Assembly (NCBI GenBank): GCA_903822495.1
Contig: CAIJPD010000043.1
Span: forward strand, 1 to 64,000
Reading direction: 5' to 3'
DNA length: 64,000 nt
From: an uncultured Chloroflexota bacterium
Lineage (GTDB): Bacteria > Chloroflexota > Limnocylindria > Limnocylindrales > CSP1-4
This document shows, one piece after another, positions 43,248-52,625 of the stretch. The notes beneath the pieces were generated by a model. That model worked only from the letters and a program-made list of their open reading frames with translations. It searched no databases and was not told where the DNA came from. The position numbers and the translations under genes are program-made. Numbering within the stretch: position 1 is the first letter of the stretch; every line of letters starts with the position of its first letter.

Positions 43248-46200
43248 GACGGCGAGCCTCCCTGGCGTCCCTTGCGCCGTGCCTCGAGTCGGGCCCCCGC
43301 GCTGGCCCGGCCCGCCGTCCGCAGGACCGCCCGGTCCGGCGCCGCCGCGGCGTGCCCCGCCGGGTCCCCGTCGCCGGCGTCCAGGTAGGCGGCGAGCGAC
43401 TCGATGGTGGGATGCTCGAACAGGGCGGCGATGGGAATGCGCCGGCCCAGCCGCGTCTCGATCACGCCGCGGACCTGGACCAGCAGGAGCGAATGCCCCC
43501 CGAGCTCAAAGACGTTGTCCTTGAGCCCGACGCGTTCTACCCCGAGGATCTCGGCCCAGGTTGCGGCGAGGAAGGACGCCGTCGCAGACGCCGTGGCGGG
43601 GGCCGTGGACGCCGGGCCGGGCGCCCGGCCCGCCGGGCCGGTGGCATTCGGCGGTACGGTGGGCGAGACCACGCGAGGATCGGGCAGCGATTGCCGATCC
43701 ACCTTGCCGTGGGCCGTCAAGGGCAGGGCGTCGAGGAACGTCCACGATGCCGGCACCATCGCCTCGGGCAGACGGCTCGCGACCACTCGTCGCAGCTCGG
43801 CCGCGGCCAGCGCCGTGCCCGCGCGAGCCACCACGTACGCCGCCAGCCGAGTGTCCCCCGGCCTGGCGGTGAACGCGGTCACGACGACCTCCGCCACGTC
43901 GGGATGGGCACGGACCGCAGCCTCCACCTCCGCGGGCTCGATGCGCACGCCGCGGACCTTGACCTGGTGGTCGGCCCGGCCATGGTGCTCCAGCGTCCCG
44001 TCCGCGCGCCAGCGGGCCAGGTCGCCTGTACGGTAGATGCGAGCGCCCGGCGCCATCGAGAACGGGTCGGGTCCGAACGCCACGGCGTCGAGGTCCGGAC
44101 GGCCAAGGTAGCCGCGCGCGACCCCGGCCCCCCCGATCCAGAGCTCGCCCGTCACGCCGACCGGCACCGGGCGGCCGTCGTCATCCACCACATACACCCG
44201 GGTGTTGTCGATGGGGCGGCCGATGGAGATGGGTTCGTCGCGTTCCACTCGACCCATGGTGGACCAGATCGTCGTCTCGGTCGGTCCGTAGACGTTCCAC
44301 AGGGTTCCCACCCGCTCGAGGAGCCGATCCGCCAGCTCTCGGTCCAGCGCCTCGCCGCCGCTCAGCGCGACCAGGCCAGGGTCGCCCCGCCAGCCGCTCT
44401 CGACCAGGAGCCTCCACGTGGCGGGGGTGGCCTGCACGATGGTCGCCCGAGAGCGTCGCAGAAGCGTGGCGAGGCGTTCCGCGTCGGCGGCGTCGGCCCG
44501 GCCCACGAGGACCACCCGCGCGCCGGACACCCAGGGCACCAGCAACTCCAGGACCGCGATGTCGAAGGTGACTGGCGTCACCGCCGCGAGGCGGTCACCG
44601 GGACCCACGCCGAGGCGACGAGCCATCGCGGCGACCAGGTTCACCACCGCCCGCTGGGTCACCTGCACGCCCTTGGGCTGCCCGGTCGATCCGGAGGTGT
44701 AGATCGCGTAGGCCAGCTGGTCGGCGGTGACCAATGGAGCCCGGACGGGACCCGGCGCCGGACGGAGGGCCAGATCCGGTGCCCCGGACGGGACCCCGTG
44801 GCACAGGTCCCCCAGGTCGTCCAGCTCGTCCACCAGGATCACGCGGACGCCGTCCGGGGCGGCGATCCCCGCCGACGACCAGGTCGCGCGGTCCGATACG
44901 ACCACGGTCGCTCCCGTGTCGGCCAGCAGCCAGCGAATCCGATCCGCGGGCCACCCCGGATCGAGGGGAAGCCAGGCCGCGCCGGCGCGAACGATCCCGA
45001 GGAGGGCGACCGCCAGGTCCGACGTGCGGCCCAGGAACAGTCCTGCCAGCGTGTCCGGACCGACCCCCTCGGCGACGAGCGCCCGGGCCACGGCGGCGGC
45101 GCGCGTCCACAGCTCGTCGTACGTCGCCTCCGTGCCGTCGACGTCGAGCGCGACCCGTTCCCCGTGTCGCTCGAAGGCTTCGCCGAGGATAGCGCGCAGC
45201 GTCGTCGGGTCAGGCAGCCGGACGTCCGTCGCGTTGACCCCGACGACCAGCCGCGCCTGCTCCGCGTCATCGAGGAGGCGCAGGGCTCCCACCGGCGCGC
45301 CTGGCCGATCGACGATGTCCTCGAGGAGCACGGACCAGTGGCGGGCCAGCCGCGCCACTCGTTCAGCGCCAAACAGCGCGGTGTCGTACTTGATCCAGCC
45401 GACGATCGACCGTTGACCCTCCACCAGCTCGAGCGCAAGGTCGAACTGACCCTCCTGCTGGGGCAGCGCGACGGGCTCAAGCAGCAGGTCCGCCCAGCGC
45501 GCGCCGGTGGACACTGGGCTCGGCGCCAGCAGCTCGGCGAGCGGACTCCCGGGGCCATCCGCCAGGGGCTGGTGGAGTGAGAACAGGACGTCGAACAGCG
45601 GCGAACGGCTCACATCCCTTGGCAGGCGCAGTCGCTCGACCAGGTGCGCGAAGGGCAGGTCCTGGTGGGCGAGCGCTCCGTGGACCCGGTCGCGGACCCG
45701 CGCGAGATGCTCGACGAATGTCTGGTCTCCGCTGACGTCCGCGAGCACCGCGACCGGGTTGACCAGGTACCCCACCAGGCCGGCAGCGGCAGGCCGGGTT
45801 CGGCCCGACGTCAGGGCGCCAACGGCGAAGGCGTCCTGCCCCGCGTACCGGGCGAGCAGGACCTGGAAGGCGGCGAGGAGAAGCGTGTGCAGCGACACGC
45901 CCTGGTGGCGCGCGAGCCGCCGGAGCCGCTCGGTGATTGCGGCCGGCAGCTCAATCCGCTGCGAGGCCCCCGTGAACGCGCGAACTGGCGGCCGAGGCGC
46001 ATCCGCCGGCAGGTCGAGCACCGGGGGCGGGACGGCGAGCGCCCGGGACCAGTAGTCCCAGTCACGTTCGGCGGCCGGTGCCCCCAGGCGATCCGCCTCC
46101 CCGCGAGCCCAGCCGAGGAAGGAGGGACCGGGGGCCGGCAGGGTCCGCCCGGCGTACAGGCGCTCCAGCTCCTCCATCATCAGCACCAGCGAGGCATAGT

Positions 46201-48688
46201 CGCCGGCGAGGTGGTGCATCACCAGGAGCAGGACCGCCCGGTCGGGTCCAACCTCCACGAGCCAGGCGCGCGCGATGGGGCCCCGCTCCAGGTCGAAGGG
46301 CCGACGGACCTCGGCAGCCAGCCGGGCAGCCAGCTCGGCCTCTCCCCAGGCCGCGCCGTCGACGACCGCGAAGGCGCCAGGGTCGACCGGACCCGGCACC
46401 TGCTGGGGGCGGCCCTGCTCGTCGAGGTACCGCATCCGGAGTGCGTCGTGGCGGGCGAGGAGCGCCAGGAACGCCGCCCGCAACCCATCCGGCGACGGTG
46501 CGGGCAGCATCCGGACCGCCCCGGCGAGATGGTAGGCGTCGGTCTCGGGGGCCAGGCTCTGGAGGAACCAGAGCGCGGCCTGTCCGTGTGTGAGCGGGCC
46601 GGCCGCGTCGTCCAGGGCGGTCGCTGACGCCACGTCGCCGGCCGCCGGGCGCGCCACAACCTCCGGCCCGGTTCCGGCGCCGGCCAGGGCGGCGGCGAAC
46701 GCCTGGATCGATGGCGCCTCCCAGAACAGGGCCGCCGGCACCCGCCGTCCCAATGCCCCCTCGAGCTCGAATGCGACCCGCGTCAGGGCGAGAGAGTCGA
46801 GTCCGTAGGCGAAGAAGGGCCGGTCATCCTGCACCTCGTCCGTGTCCAGTCCGGCGGCGACCGCGATTCGATTCCGCAGCCACCGGGCGACCTCCGGTGC
46901 GCCCGCGGCCGCGCCCAGGGCGGGCGATTCGCTGGTGGCCACGGGCACCGGCGCCCGCCAGTCCGCGATGACCGCCAGGCCGCCCTCGGCCAGGGCAGTG
47001 CGCGTCGTGCTGCGGCGCAGCTTGCCGCTCGACGTCCTCGGCAACGTCCCGGGGCGCAGCAGCACGAGGCGCTCCAGCGACACCTCGTGGTCCGCGGCGA
47101 CGGCCGCCCGCACGGCCTCCGCGATGGCGTCGACCGGCGTGGAGCCGACGACGTGGCGATCCACCTCCGCGACAAGCACCAGCCGCTCGCCGGACGGCTC
47201 GCCGGCCGCGCCCCCCACCGCGAACGCGGTGCTCGAGCCTGGCCGAATCGCCGGGTGCGAACCCTCGGCAGATGCCTCGATGTCCTGCGGGTACAGGTTC
47301 CGTCCCCTGATGATGATCAGGTCCTTGAGGCGTCCCGTGATGTACAACTCACCGTCGTGCAGGAACCCCAGGTCCCCGGTGCGCAGGAACGTCCGCGTGG
47401 GGTGTCCTGCCAGCGTGGCGCCGAACGTGGCCCGCGTCTCGTCCGGCTGCCCCCAGTACCCCTGTGCGACGCTGGGCCCGGCGACCCAGACCTCGCCAAC
47501 GGCCCCCGGAGCGCGGCCCACGCCGCTGTCGGGGTCGACGACCTCCACGAACGTGCCGGGGACGGGCCGCCCGCAGCTCACCAGGGGCACCGTCGATTCG
47601 GACGACGGCGCCGCGACGCCACGACCCTCGCGGAGAGCCTCCCGATCCACGTCGAGCACCCGCGCACCCGAGCCGCGCACGCTGCCCGTGACGATGAGCG
47701 TCGTCTCGGCCATTCCGTAGCACACGTCGAAGGCGTCCGGGCGGAAGCCGTGCGGCCCGAATGTCCGCGCGAATCGCTCCAACGTCTCCGCGCGGACCGG
47801 CTCGGCGCCGTTGTAGGCGACCGTCCAGCAGCTGAGGTCCAACGCCGCGCGTTGCTCCGGGGTCACCTGGCGCAGGCACAGCTCGTAGGCGAAATTGGGT
47901 GCCCCGCTGGTTTGGGCCCGGTAGCGCGAGATGGCGCTCAGCCATCGAAACGGCTCCTGGAGGAAGGCGACCGGCGCCATGAACACGCTCAGCGACCCCT
48001 GGTAGAGGGGTTGGATCGTGTCTCCGATGAGGCCCGTGTCGTGGTAGCGCGGCAGCCAGCTGACGACCGTGGAGTCGGCCGAATGGCCGAAGGTTGCCGC
48101 GATCTGGCGCTGGTTGGCGAGGACATTGGCGTGGCTGACCATGACGCCGCGCGGAGTGCCGGTGGACCCCGACGTGAATTGGAGGAAGGCGAGGTCGTGA
48201 GCGGCGATCGCGGGGGGTCGCCACTCCCCCGCCTCGGCCGAGCCCATCACGGTCGTGTCGATCAGGCCGACGCCCCCGAGGGAGGTTGACGATGCGCTAC
48301 CGCCGAGCTTTGCGAGGATCGAGGCGGTGGCGAGGGCGAAACGCGGGGTGGCCGCGGCCACAATCGCGGCAAACCGGGGGTCCGGCTTGTTCAGCTTGGG
48401 CGGGTAGACCGGGACCGCCACCACGCCGGCATACAGGCAGCCAAAGAACGCCGCGATGAAGTCCAGGCCGGCGGGATACAGGAGGAGCGCCCGCTCGCCC
48501 GGCAGGCTCTCCCGCTGGAGCCGCGCCGCGATCGCCCGCGCCTGGCGGTCCAGCTCTCCGTAGCTGATGGAGGCGGCCTCCTCCACGCCATCCGCCAGGA
48601 AGATATAGGCGGTCCGGTCCGGATCTCGTGCAGCCCGCCAGCGCAGGAGCTCGGTGAGGTTCGGGGCGTCCGGTGACATGGTCTGCAT
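43244..48688 (-). CDS. FAAL-ACP-C-A-PCP loading and first NRPS module
   Basis: 1814 aa. Fatty-acyl-AMP ligase ~8-580: LQFTSGSTGTPRG (169-181), YGMAETTLIV, RTGDLGFLHDGELYITGR. ACP with Ser632 (YGLDSLA). Condensation domain ~697-1150 with HHLAGDY (825-831; Tyr where Gly is usual). Adenylation domain ~1170-1670: YTSGSTGQPKG, YGPTETT, YRTGDLARW. Lining up the binding-pocket positions by eye gives D-I-L-A-L-G-V-I-W, closest to the glycine code DILQLGLIW. PCP Ser1733 (LGGHSLL). The protein would adenylate a free fatty acid, load it and acylate the amine of the bound amino acid. The ATG at 48688 has only a weak AGG upstream; ATG at codon 4 is possible. Confidence 0.94.
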   Translation of the reverse strand: MQTMSPDAPNLTELLRWRAARDPDRTAYIFLADGVEEAASISYGELDRQARAIAARLQRESLPGERALLLYPAGLDFIAAFFGCLYAGVVAVPVYPPKLNKPDPRFAAIVAAATPRFALATASILAKLGGSASSTSLGGVGLIDTTVMGSAEAGEWRPPAIAAHDLAFLQFTSGSTGTPRGVMVSHANVLANQRQIAATFGHSADSTVVSWLPRYHDTGLIGDTIQPLYQGSLSVFMAPVAFLQEPFRWLSAISRYRAQTSGAPNFAYELCLRQVTPEQRAALDLSCWTVAYNGAEPVRAETLERFARTFGPHGFRPDAFDVCYGMAETTLIVTGSVRGSGARVLDVDREALREGRGVAAPSSESTVPLVSCGRPVPGTFVEVVDPDSGVGRAPGAVGEVWVAGPSVAQGYWGQPDETRATFGATLAGHPTRTFLRTGDLGFLHDGELYITGRLKDLIIIRGRNLYPQDIEASAEGSHPAIRPGSSTAFAVGGAAGEPSGERLVLVAEVDRHVVGSTPVDAIAEAVRAAVAADHEVSLERLVLLRPGTLPRTSSGKLRRSTTRTALAEGGLAVIADWRAPVPVATSESPALGAAAGAPEVARWLRNRIAVAAGLDTDEVQDDRPFFAYGLDSLALTRVAFELEGALGRRVPAALFWEAPSIQAFAAALAGAGTGPEVVARPAAGDVASATALDDAAGPLTHGQAALWFLQSLAPETDAYHLAGAVRMLPAPSPDGLRAAFLALLARHDALRMRYLDEQGRPQQVPGPVDPGAFAVVDGAAWGEAELAARLAAEVRRPFDLERGPIARAWLVEVGPDRAVLLLVMHHLAGDYASLVLMMEELERLYAGRTLPAPGPSFLGWARGEADRLGAPAAERDWDYWSRALAVPPPVLDLPADAPRPPVRAFTGASQRIELPAAITERLRRLARHQGVSLHTLLLAAFQVLLARYAGQDAFAVGALTSGRTRPAAAGLVGYLVNPVAVLADVSGDQTFVEHLARVRDRVHGALAHQDLPFAHLVERLRLPRDVSRSPLFDVLFSLHQPLADGPGSPLAELLAPSPVSTGARWADLLLEPVALPQQEGQFDLALELVEGQRSIVGWIKYDTALFGAERVARLARHWSVLLEDIVDRPGAPVGALRLLDDAEQARLVVGVNATDVRLPDPTTLRAILGEAFERHGERVALDVDGTEATYDELWTRAAAVARALVAEGVGPDTLAGLFLGRTSDLAVALLGIVRAGAAWLPLDPGWPADRIRWLLADTGATVVVSDRATWSSAGIAAPDGVRVILVDELDDLGDLCHGVPSGAPDLALRPAPGPVRAPLVTADQLAYAIYTSGSTGQPKGVQVTQRAVVNLVAAMARRLGVGPGDRLAAVTPVTFDIAVLELLVPWVSGARVVLVGRADAADAERLATLLRRSRATIVQATPATWRLLVESGWRGDPGLVALSGGEALDRELADRLLERVGTLWNVYGPTETTIWSTMGRVERDEPISIGRPIDNTRVYVVDDDGRPVPVGVTGELWIGGAGVARGYLGRPDLDAVAFGPDPFSMAPGARIYRTGDLARWRADGTLEHHGRADHQVKVRGVRIEPAEVEAAVRAHPDVAEVVVTAFTARPGDTRLAAYVVARAGTALAAAELRRVVASRLPEAMVPASWTFLDALPLTAHGKVDRQSLPDPRVVSPTVPPNATGPAGRAPGPASTAPATASATASFLAATWAEILGVERVGLKDNVFELGGHSLLLVQVRGVIETRLGRRIPIAALFEHPTIESLAAYLDAGDGDPAGHAAAAPDRAVLRTAGRASAGARLEARRKGRQGGSPS

Positions 48689-48837
48689 GCGGGCCTGTAG
48701 CGGGACAACGTCGAGGCCGGGTCATGATAGGCGCCGGGCATGGGACCGCTGGTCGAGCGACGTCCGACACGGAATCCACGCCCACGTAGCCGACGCGGAG
48801 CCTGCCGGCAGGGCGCACCCAAGGCGGCACGGCCCGC
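48689..48837 (-). promoter_or_regulatory. Gap upstream of the biosynthetic genes; weak -10 TATCAT
   Basis: This 149-bp gap between the E1-beta stop and the FAAL gene start has TATCAT on the minus strand (48724-48729), about 35 nt before the ATG, but no matching -35. A 12-bp palindrome (CCTGCCGGCAGG) without loop is the only inverted repeat. No terminator is evident, so read-through from the dehydrogenase genes is possible. Confidence 0.3.
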
Positions 48838-49821
48838 CTAGTACGCAGCCAGCTTGCGGATCCCTGCCGCGATCTTGTCCGGGTTGACCATGAACCAGTC
48901 CTCCAGGACGTGGCTGTATGGCACCCCGGGTACGTCTGGGCCGGCGATGCGCGTCACCGGCGCGTCGAGGTAGTCGAACACCTCCTCGGCCACCAGCGCC
49001 GCGATCTCCGCGCCGTAGCCGCCGAACCGGTTGTCCTCGTAGGCGATCAGGCACTTGCCGGTCTTGCGGACCGAGTTCAGGACCGTCTCGGTGTCGAGCG
49101 GGCGGAGCGTCCGCAGGTCGATCACCTCGACGCTGATCCCCTCCTCGGCCACGCGGGCGGCGGCCTCAAGCGCGTGATGGGCCATCAGCCCATAGGCGAT
49201 GACCGTCACCTGCGTCCCGGCCCGCGTAATGGCCGCGGAGCCCAGCGGCGTCACGTAGTCGGTGTCCGGCACCTCGCCCCGGACGGAGCGGTAGAGCTTC
49301 TTGTGTTCCAGGAAGAGCACCGGATCAGGGTCGCGGATCGCCGAGCGGAGCAGCCCGCGGGCATCCAGCGGCGTCGACGGCACCACCACCTTGATCCCCG
49401 GGATGTGCGTGAAGAACGCCTCAACGGACTGGCTGTGGTACAGCGCGCCGTGCACCCCGCCGCCGTACGGGGTGCGGATCACCATGGGCAGCCCCACGGC
49501 GTTGTTGGTCCGGTAGCGCATCCGGGCGGCCTGCGACTGGATCTGGTTGAACGCCGGGAAGATGAAGTCGGCGAACTGGATCTCCGCGACGGGCCGTAGC
49601 CCGTTGATTGCGGCGCCGATGCTGACGCCCACGATCATCGATTCGGTCAGCGGCGTGTCGATGACGCGCGCCTCGCCGAACTCGGCCTGCAGGCCGTCCG
49701 TCGCCAGGAAGACGCCGCCCTTGAGCCCCACGTCCTCGCCCAGCACGATGATCGACGGGTCGCGCCGCATCTCCTGGGCCAGCGTCGTGCGGATCGCCTC
49801 GATGAAGGTGCGGACGGCCAT
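48838..49821 (-). CDS. 2-oxoacid dehydrogenase E1 beta subunit
   Basis: A 327-aa thiamin-diphosphate-dependent transketolase-like subunit. It starts RTFIEAIRTTLAQEM and contains the typical IIVLGEDVGLKGGVF, RVIDTPLTESMIVG, RMRYRTNNAVGLPMVIRTPYGGG, SVEVIDLRTLRPLD and IAYEDNRFGGYG blocks of PdhB/BkdB proteins. Its start overlaps the E1-alpha stop by 1 nt. With the E3 gene upstream and E2/lipA 29 kb downstream, it belongs to one 2-oxoacid dehydrogenase complex; the E1 features lean to the branched-chain type, but specificity is not certain. Confidence 0.93.
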   Translation of the reverse strand: MAVRTFIEAIRTTLAQEMRRDPSIIVLGEDVGLKGGVFLATDGLQAEFGEARVIDTPLTESMIVGVSIGAAINGLRPVAEIQFADFIFPAFNQIQSQAARMRYRTNNAVGLPMVIRTPYGGGVHGALYHSQSVEAFFTHIPGIKVVVPSTPLDARGLLRSAIRDPDPVLFLEHKKLYRSVRGEVPDTDYVTPLGSAAITRAGTQVTVIAYGLMAHHALEAAARVAEEGISVEVIDLRTLRPLDTETVLNSVRKTGKCLIAYEDNRFGGYGAEIAALVAEEVFDYLDAPVTRIAGPDVPGVPYSHVLEDWFMVNPDKIAAGIRKLAAY

Positions 49822-50921
49822 CAGTCGCGCCCCGTCCCATCGCCCCAGGCGGGTGGGCGCTCGCCGGGCCAGTCCTCGGCGAAGACCCAGCTCGAGGCCG
49901 ACTCCAGGGTGGGGTCGGCCGCGGCCTCGGCGAAGCGCGTCGCGTCCTCGACCGCCTCCCCGATCTCGGCGGCCATGGCGGCCTCGGCCTCCGCCGTGAG
50001 CACCCCGGCCGCGCGAAGCTGCCCGCGGAAGGCCGGCAGCGGGTCCAGGGCGCGATGCGCGGCGATCTCCTCCTCGCTCCGGTAGCGGGTCTGCTGGTCG
50101 TCCGACGAATGGGCCGTGAGGCGCTCCACCTTGGCCTCGATCAGGGTGGGCCCCTCCCCGGCCCGGGCGCGCCGCACGGCCTCCCTGGCGGCCACGTAGC
50201 AGCCCACGACATCCGTCCCGCGGACGATCACGCCCGGGATCCCGAACGCGGCCGCACGCGCCGCGACGTCGTCGACCGGCAGCTCACGCGCGGACGGCAC
50301 GCTGATCGCGTAGCCGTTGTTCTCGACGACGTAGACGAACGGCAGCCGGTGGATGGCGGCGAAGTTCAGCGCCTCGTGGACATCCCCCTGGTTGGAGGAC
50401 CCCTCGCCCGTCGAGGTGACCACCACCTCCCCCGTCCCCCGAAGCTTCGCCGCCAGGGCGATCCCAACGGCGTGGAGCACCTGCGACGCGACCGGCGAGC
50501 TGACCGACAGGATCTTCCGCCCGATGTGGCCGTAGTGGTTGGGCATCTGGCGACCGCCCGACGACGGGTCATCGGCGCGCGCGTAGGACCCCAGAAGGAT
50601 CTCGCGCGGGGTCAGCCCCATCCGGAGGACGGCCGTGATGGACCGGTAGTACGGGGCCAGCCAGTCCTCGCCCGGGCGGAGCGCCCAGGTGATGCCGGCC
50701 TGGGCGCCCTCGTGGCCCTGGCCGCTGATGACAAACGCCACGCGCCCGGAGCGGTTGAGGATCCACATGCGCTCGTCGAGGGCGCGTCCCAGGGCCATCA
50801 CGCGGTAGAGGCCCAGCAGGTCGTCCCGCGTCAGCCCGGCGGATGCCGCGACACCCAGCCAGCGCGCCCCCGGTTCGCCCGGCGCCGCCAGGTCGCCCGG
50901 CTGGTTTGCGGAGACGTCCAT
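49821..50921 (-). CDS. 2-oxoacid dehydrogenase E1 alpha subunit
   Basis: A 366-aa thiamin-diphosphate-binding subunit. The TPP-binding motif runs GEGSSNQGDVHEALNFAA to VVENNGYAIS; HYGHIGRK and a C-terminal AHSSDDQQTRYR segment match branched-chain 2-oxoacid dehydrogenase E1-alpha rather than pyruvate-type. The ATG at 50921 is chosen because the recognisable N-terminus (LTRDDLLGLYRVMALGRALDERM) begins shortly after; the frame is open further upstream only as a shadow of the E3 gene. Followed directly by E1-beta. Confidence 0.92.
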   Translation of the reverse strand: MDVSANQPGDLAAPGEPGARWLGVAASAGLTRDDLLGLYRVMALGRALDERMWILNRSGRVAFVISGQGHEGAQAGITWALRPGEDWLAPYYRSITAVLRMGLTPREILLGSYARADDPSSGGRQMPNHYGHIGRKILSVSSPVASQVLHAVGIALAAKLRGTGEVVVTSTGEGSSNQGDVHEALNFAAIHRLPFVYVVENNGYAISVPSARELPVDDVAARAAAFGIPGVIVRGTDVVGCYVAAREAVRRARAGEGPTLIEAKVERLTAHSSDDQQTRYRSEEEIAAHRALDPLPAFRGQLRAAGVLTAEAEAAMAAEIGEAVEDATRFAEAAADPTLESASSWVFAEDWPGERPPAWGDGTGRD

Positions 50922-50947
50922 TCGCGGTTCGGCGCCTCCGTGGGCCG

Positions 50948-52387
50948 TCAGAAGTTGATCGACCGGCCGTCGACCGCCATCGCCGCCTCGCCGAGGATCT
51001 CGGACAGGGTGGGATGGGCGTGGGTGGTGTTGCCGATCTCCCAGGCCGTGGCGTCCAGCGTGAACGCCAGGGACGCCTCGGCGATCAGGTCCGTCGCGTG
51101 CGGGCCGATGATGTGGACCCCCAGCGTGTCGCCCGTCTCCGGGTTGCTGATGATCTTGGCGAAGCCCTCGTACTCGCCGCCGATGATCGCCTTGCCGATC
51201 GCCTGGAAGGGCACCTTGCCCACCTTGTACGGCAGGGACTGGGCGCGGCACTGCTCCTCGGTTCGGCCGATGGACGCAATCTCGGGGTGGCAGTACGTGG
51301 CGCGCGGCTGGGCGTTGTAGTCGAAGCCGTGGACGTCCGGGTCGCCAACGATCGTATGGACGGCGGTCAGGCCCTCGTGCGCCGCGACGTGCGCCAGCCA
51401 GAGCCCGCCCACGATGTCGCCGATCGCGTAGACGTGCGGCTCCCTGGTGCGCATGTGTGCGTCCACCTTGATCACGCCGCGCTCCGTCTCGATCCGCGTG
51501 GTCTCGAGGCCGATGTTCTCGATGTTCGCCGCCCGGCCGATCGCGACCAGGAGGAGGTCGAACGACAGCTCCTTGGCCTCCCCGCCTTCGGGACCGACCG
51601 TGATCCGAACGGAGTCCTCGTCCGAACGAACCCCCGCGACATCGAAGCGGGCATTGGTCATGACGGTGATGCCGCGCTTGGTGAAGCTGCGCACGAGCGC
51701 GGCGCTGACATCGTCGTCCTCGAGTGGCACGATGGCGGGCAGGTATTCGATGAGCGTCACCTTGACGCCCATGTCGTGGAAGAACGAGGCGAACTCCACG
51801 CCGACCGCGCCGGCACCCACGATGGCGATGGAGGCCGGCAGCGTCTCCAGGCGGAGGATGTCGTCGGAGGTGACGATCCGGCGGCCATCCGGGACCAGCC
51901 CCGGCAGGCTCCTGGTCCGCGAGCCCGTGGCCAGGATGACGTCCGTGGCTTCCAGGATCCGCTCGCCGCCGGCACCCGGCGTCCCGTCCTCGCCCGCGAG
52001 CGTGACGACCACCTTGCCCGGCCCGTCGAGGCGGCCGCGGCCCTGGACCCACGTCACCTTGTTCTTGGTGACCAGCGACTTGAGGCCGGTCCACATCCGC
52101 TTCACGACCTGGTCGCGCCGGGCCGCGATCTTGGCGAAGTCCGCGACGGGTTCACCCACCGTGATGCCCAGGTCGGCCGCGTGGCGGATCCGGTCGGCCA
52201 GCGCCGCGGATTCCAGCAGCGCCTTGGTGGGGATGCAGCCCCGATGGAGGCATGTCCCGCCGATCTTGTCCTCGTCGACAAGGGCCACGCGGAGACCCAG
52301 CTGGGCGGCCCGGAAGGCCGCGCTGTAGCCGCCCGTGCCCGCACCGAGCACGACGAGATCGAAGTCGTTGGACGAACCGGCGGCCAT
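50948..52387 (-). CDS. lpdA: Dihydrolipoyl dehydrogenase (E3)
   Basis: A 479-aa flavoprotein disulfide reductase. FAD-binding VVLGAGTGGYSAA (13-25), redox-active disulfide in GGTCLHRGCIPTK (Cys46, Cys51), NAD-binding VGAGAVGVEFAS, the FAD-contact YAIGDIVGG and the C-terminal dimer-interface HAHPTLSE with the catalytic His. It reoxidises the lipoyl arm of E2. First gene of the E3-E1alpha-E1beta set, 26 nt before the E1-alpha start, and transcribed from a promoter at 52446-52475. Confidence 0.95.
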   Translation of the reverse strand: MAAGSSNDFDLVVLGAGTGGYSAAFRAAQLGLRVALVDEDKIGGTCLHRGCIPTKALLESAALADRIRHAADLGITVGEPVADFAKIAARRDQVVKRMWTGLKSLVTKNKVTWVQGRGRLDGPGKVVVTLAGEDGTPGAGGERILEATDVILATGSRTRSLPGLVPDGRRIVTSDDILRLETLPASIAIVGAGAVGVEFASFFHDMGVKVTLIEYLPAIVPLEDDDVSAALVRSFTKRGITVMTNARFDVAGVRSDEDSVRITVGPEGGEAKELSFDLLLVAIGRAANIENIGLETTRIETERGVIKVDAHMRTREPHVYAIGDIVGGLWLAHVAAHEGLTAVHTIVGDPDVHGFDYNAQPRATYCHPEIASIGRTEEQCRAQSLPYKVGKVPFQAIGKAIIGGEYEGFAKIISNPETGDTLGVHIIGPHATDLIAEASLAFTLDATAWEIGNTTHAHPTLSEILGEAAMAVDGRSINF

Positions 52388-52445
52388 CTGTCAGGAGAAC
52401 CCCACGCTGCGGCACACCCGCGGGGCGGGTGGAAGAAGTGGAACC

Positions 52446-52475
52446 ATGCTACGCGCCGACTCGCGAGGGGCGCAA
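52446..52475 (-). promoter_or_regulatory. Promoter of the E3-E1alpha-E1beta genes
   Basis: On the minus strand TTGCGC (52470-52475) and TAGCAT (52446-52451) with an 18-bp spacer, about 60 nt before the E3 start codon. It lies in the divergent region with PlsY. Confidence 0.5.
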
Positions 52476-52625
52476 CAGCCCGTCCGGCCCCTTGCCGCGG
52501 CCGACTGTACGGCGCCGCGAGCAGCACCGTCGGGCGCTGAGCGCCCGTCGTGGTGGTCCGGCCCGGTGCTAGACTCCGCGACCGGTGGCGCCCGGACCGG
52601 CCGGGTCGCTGGCTTGAAGGTGACC

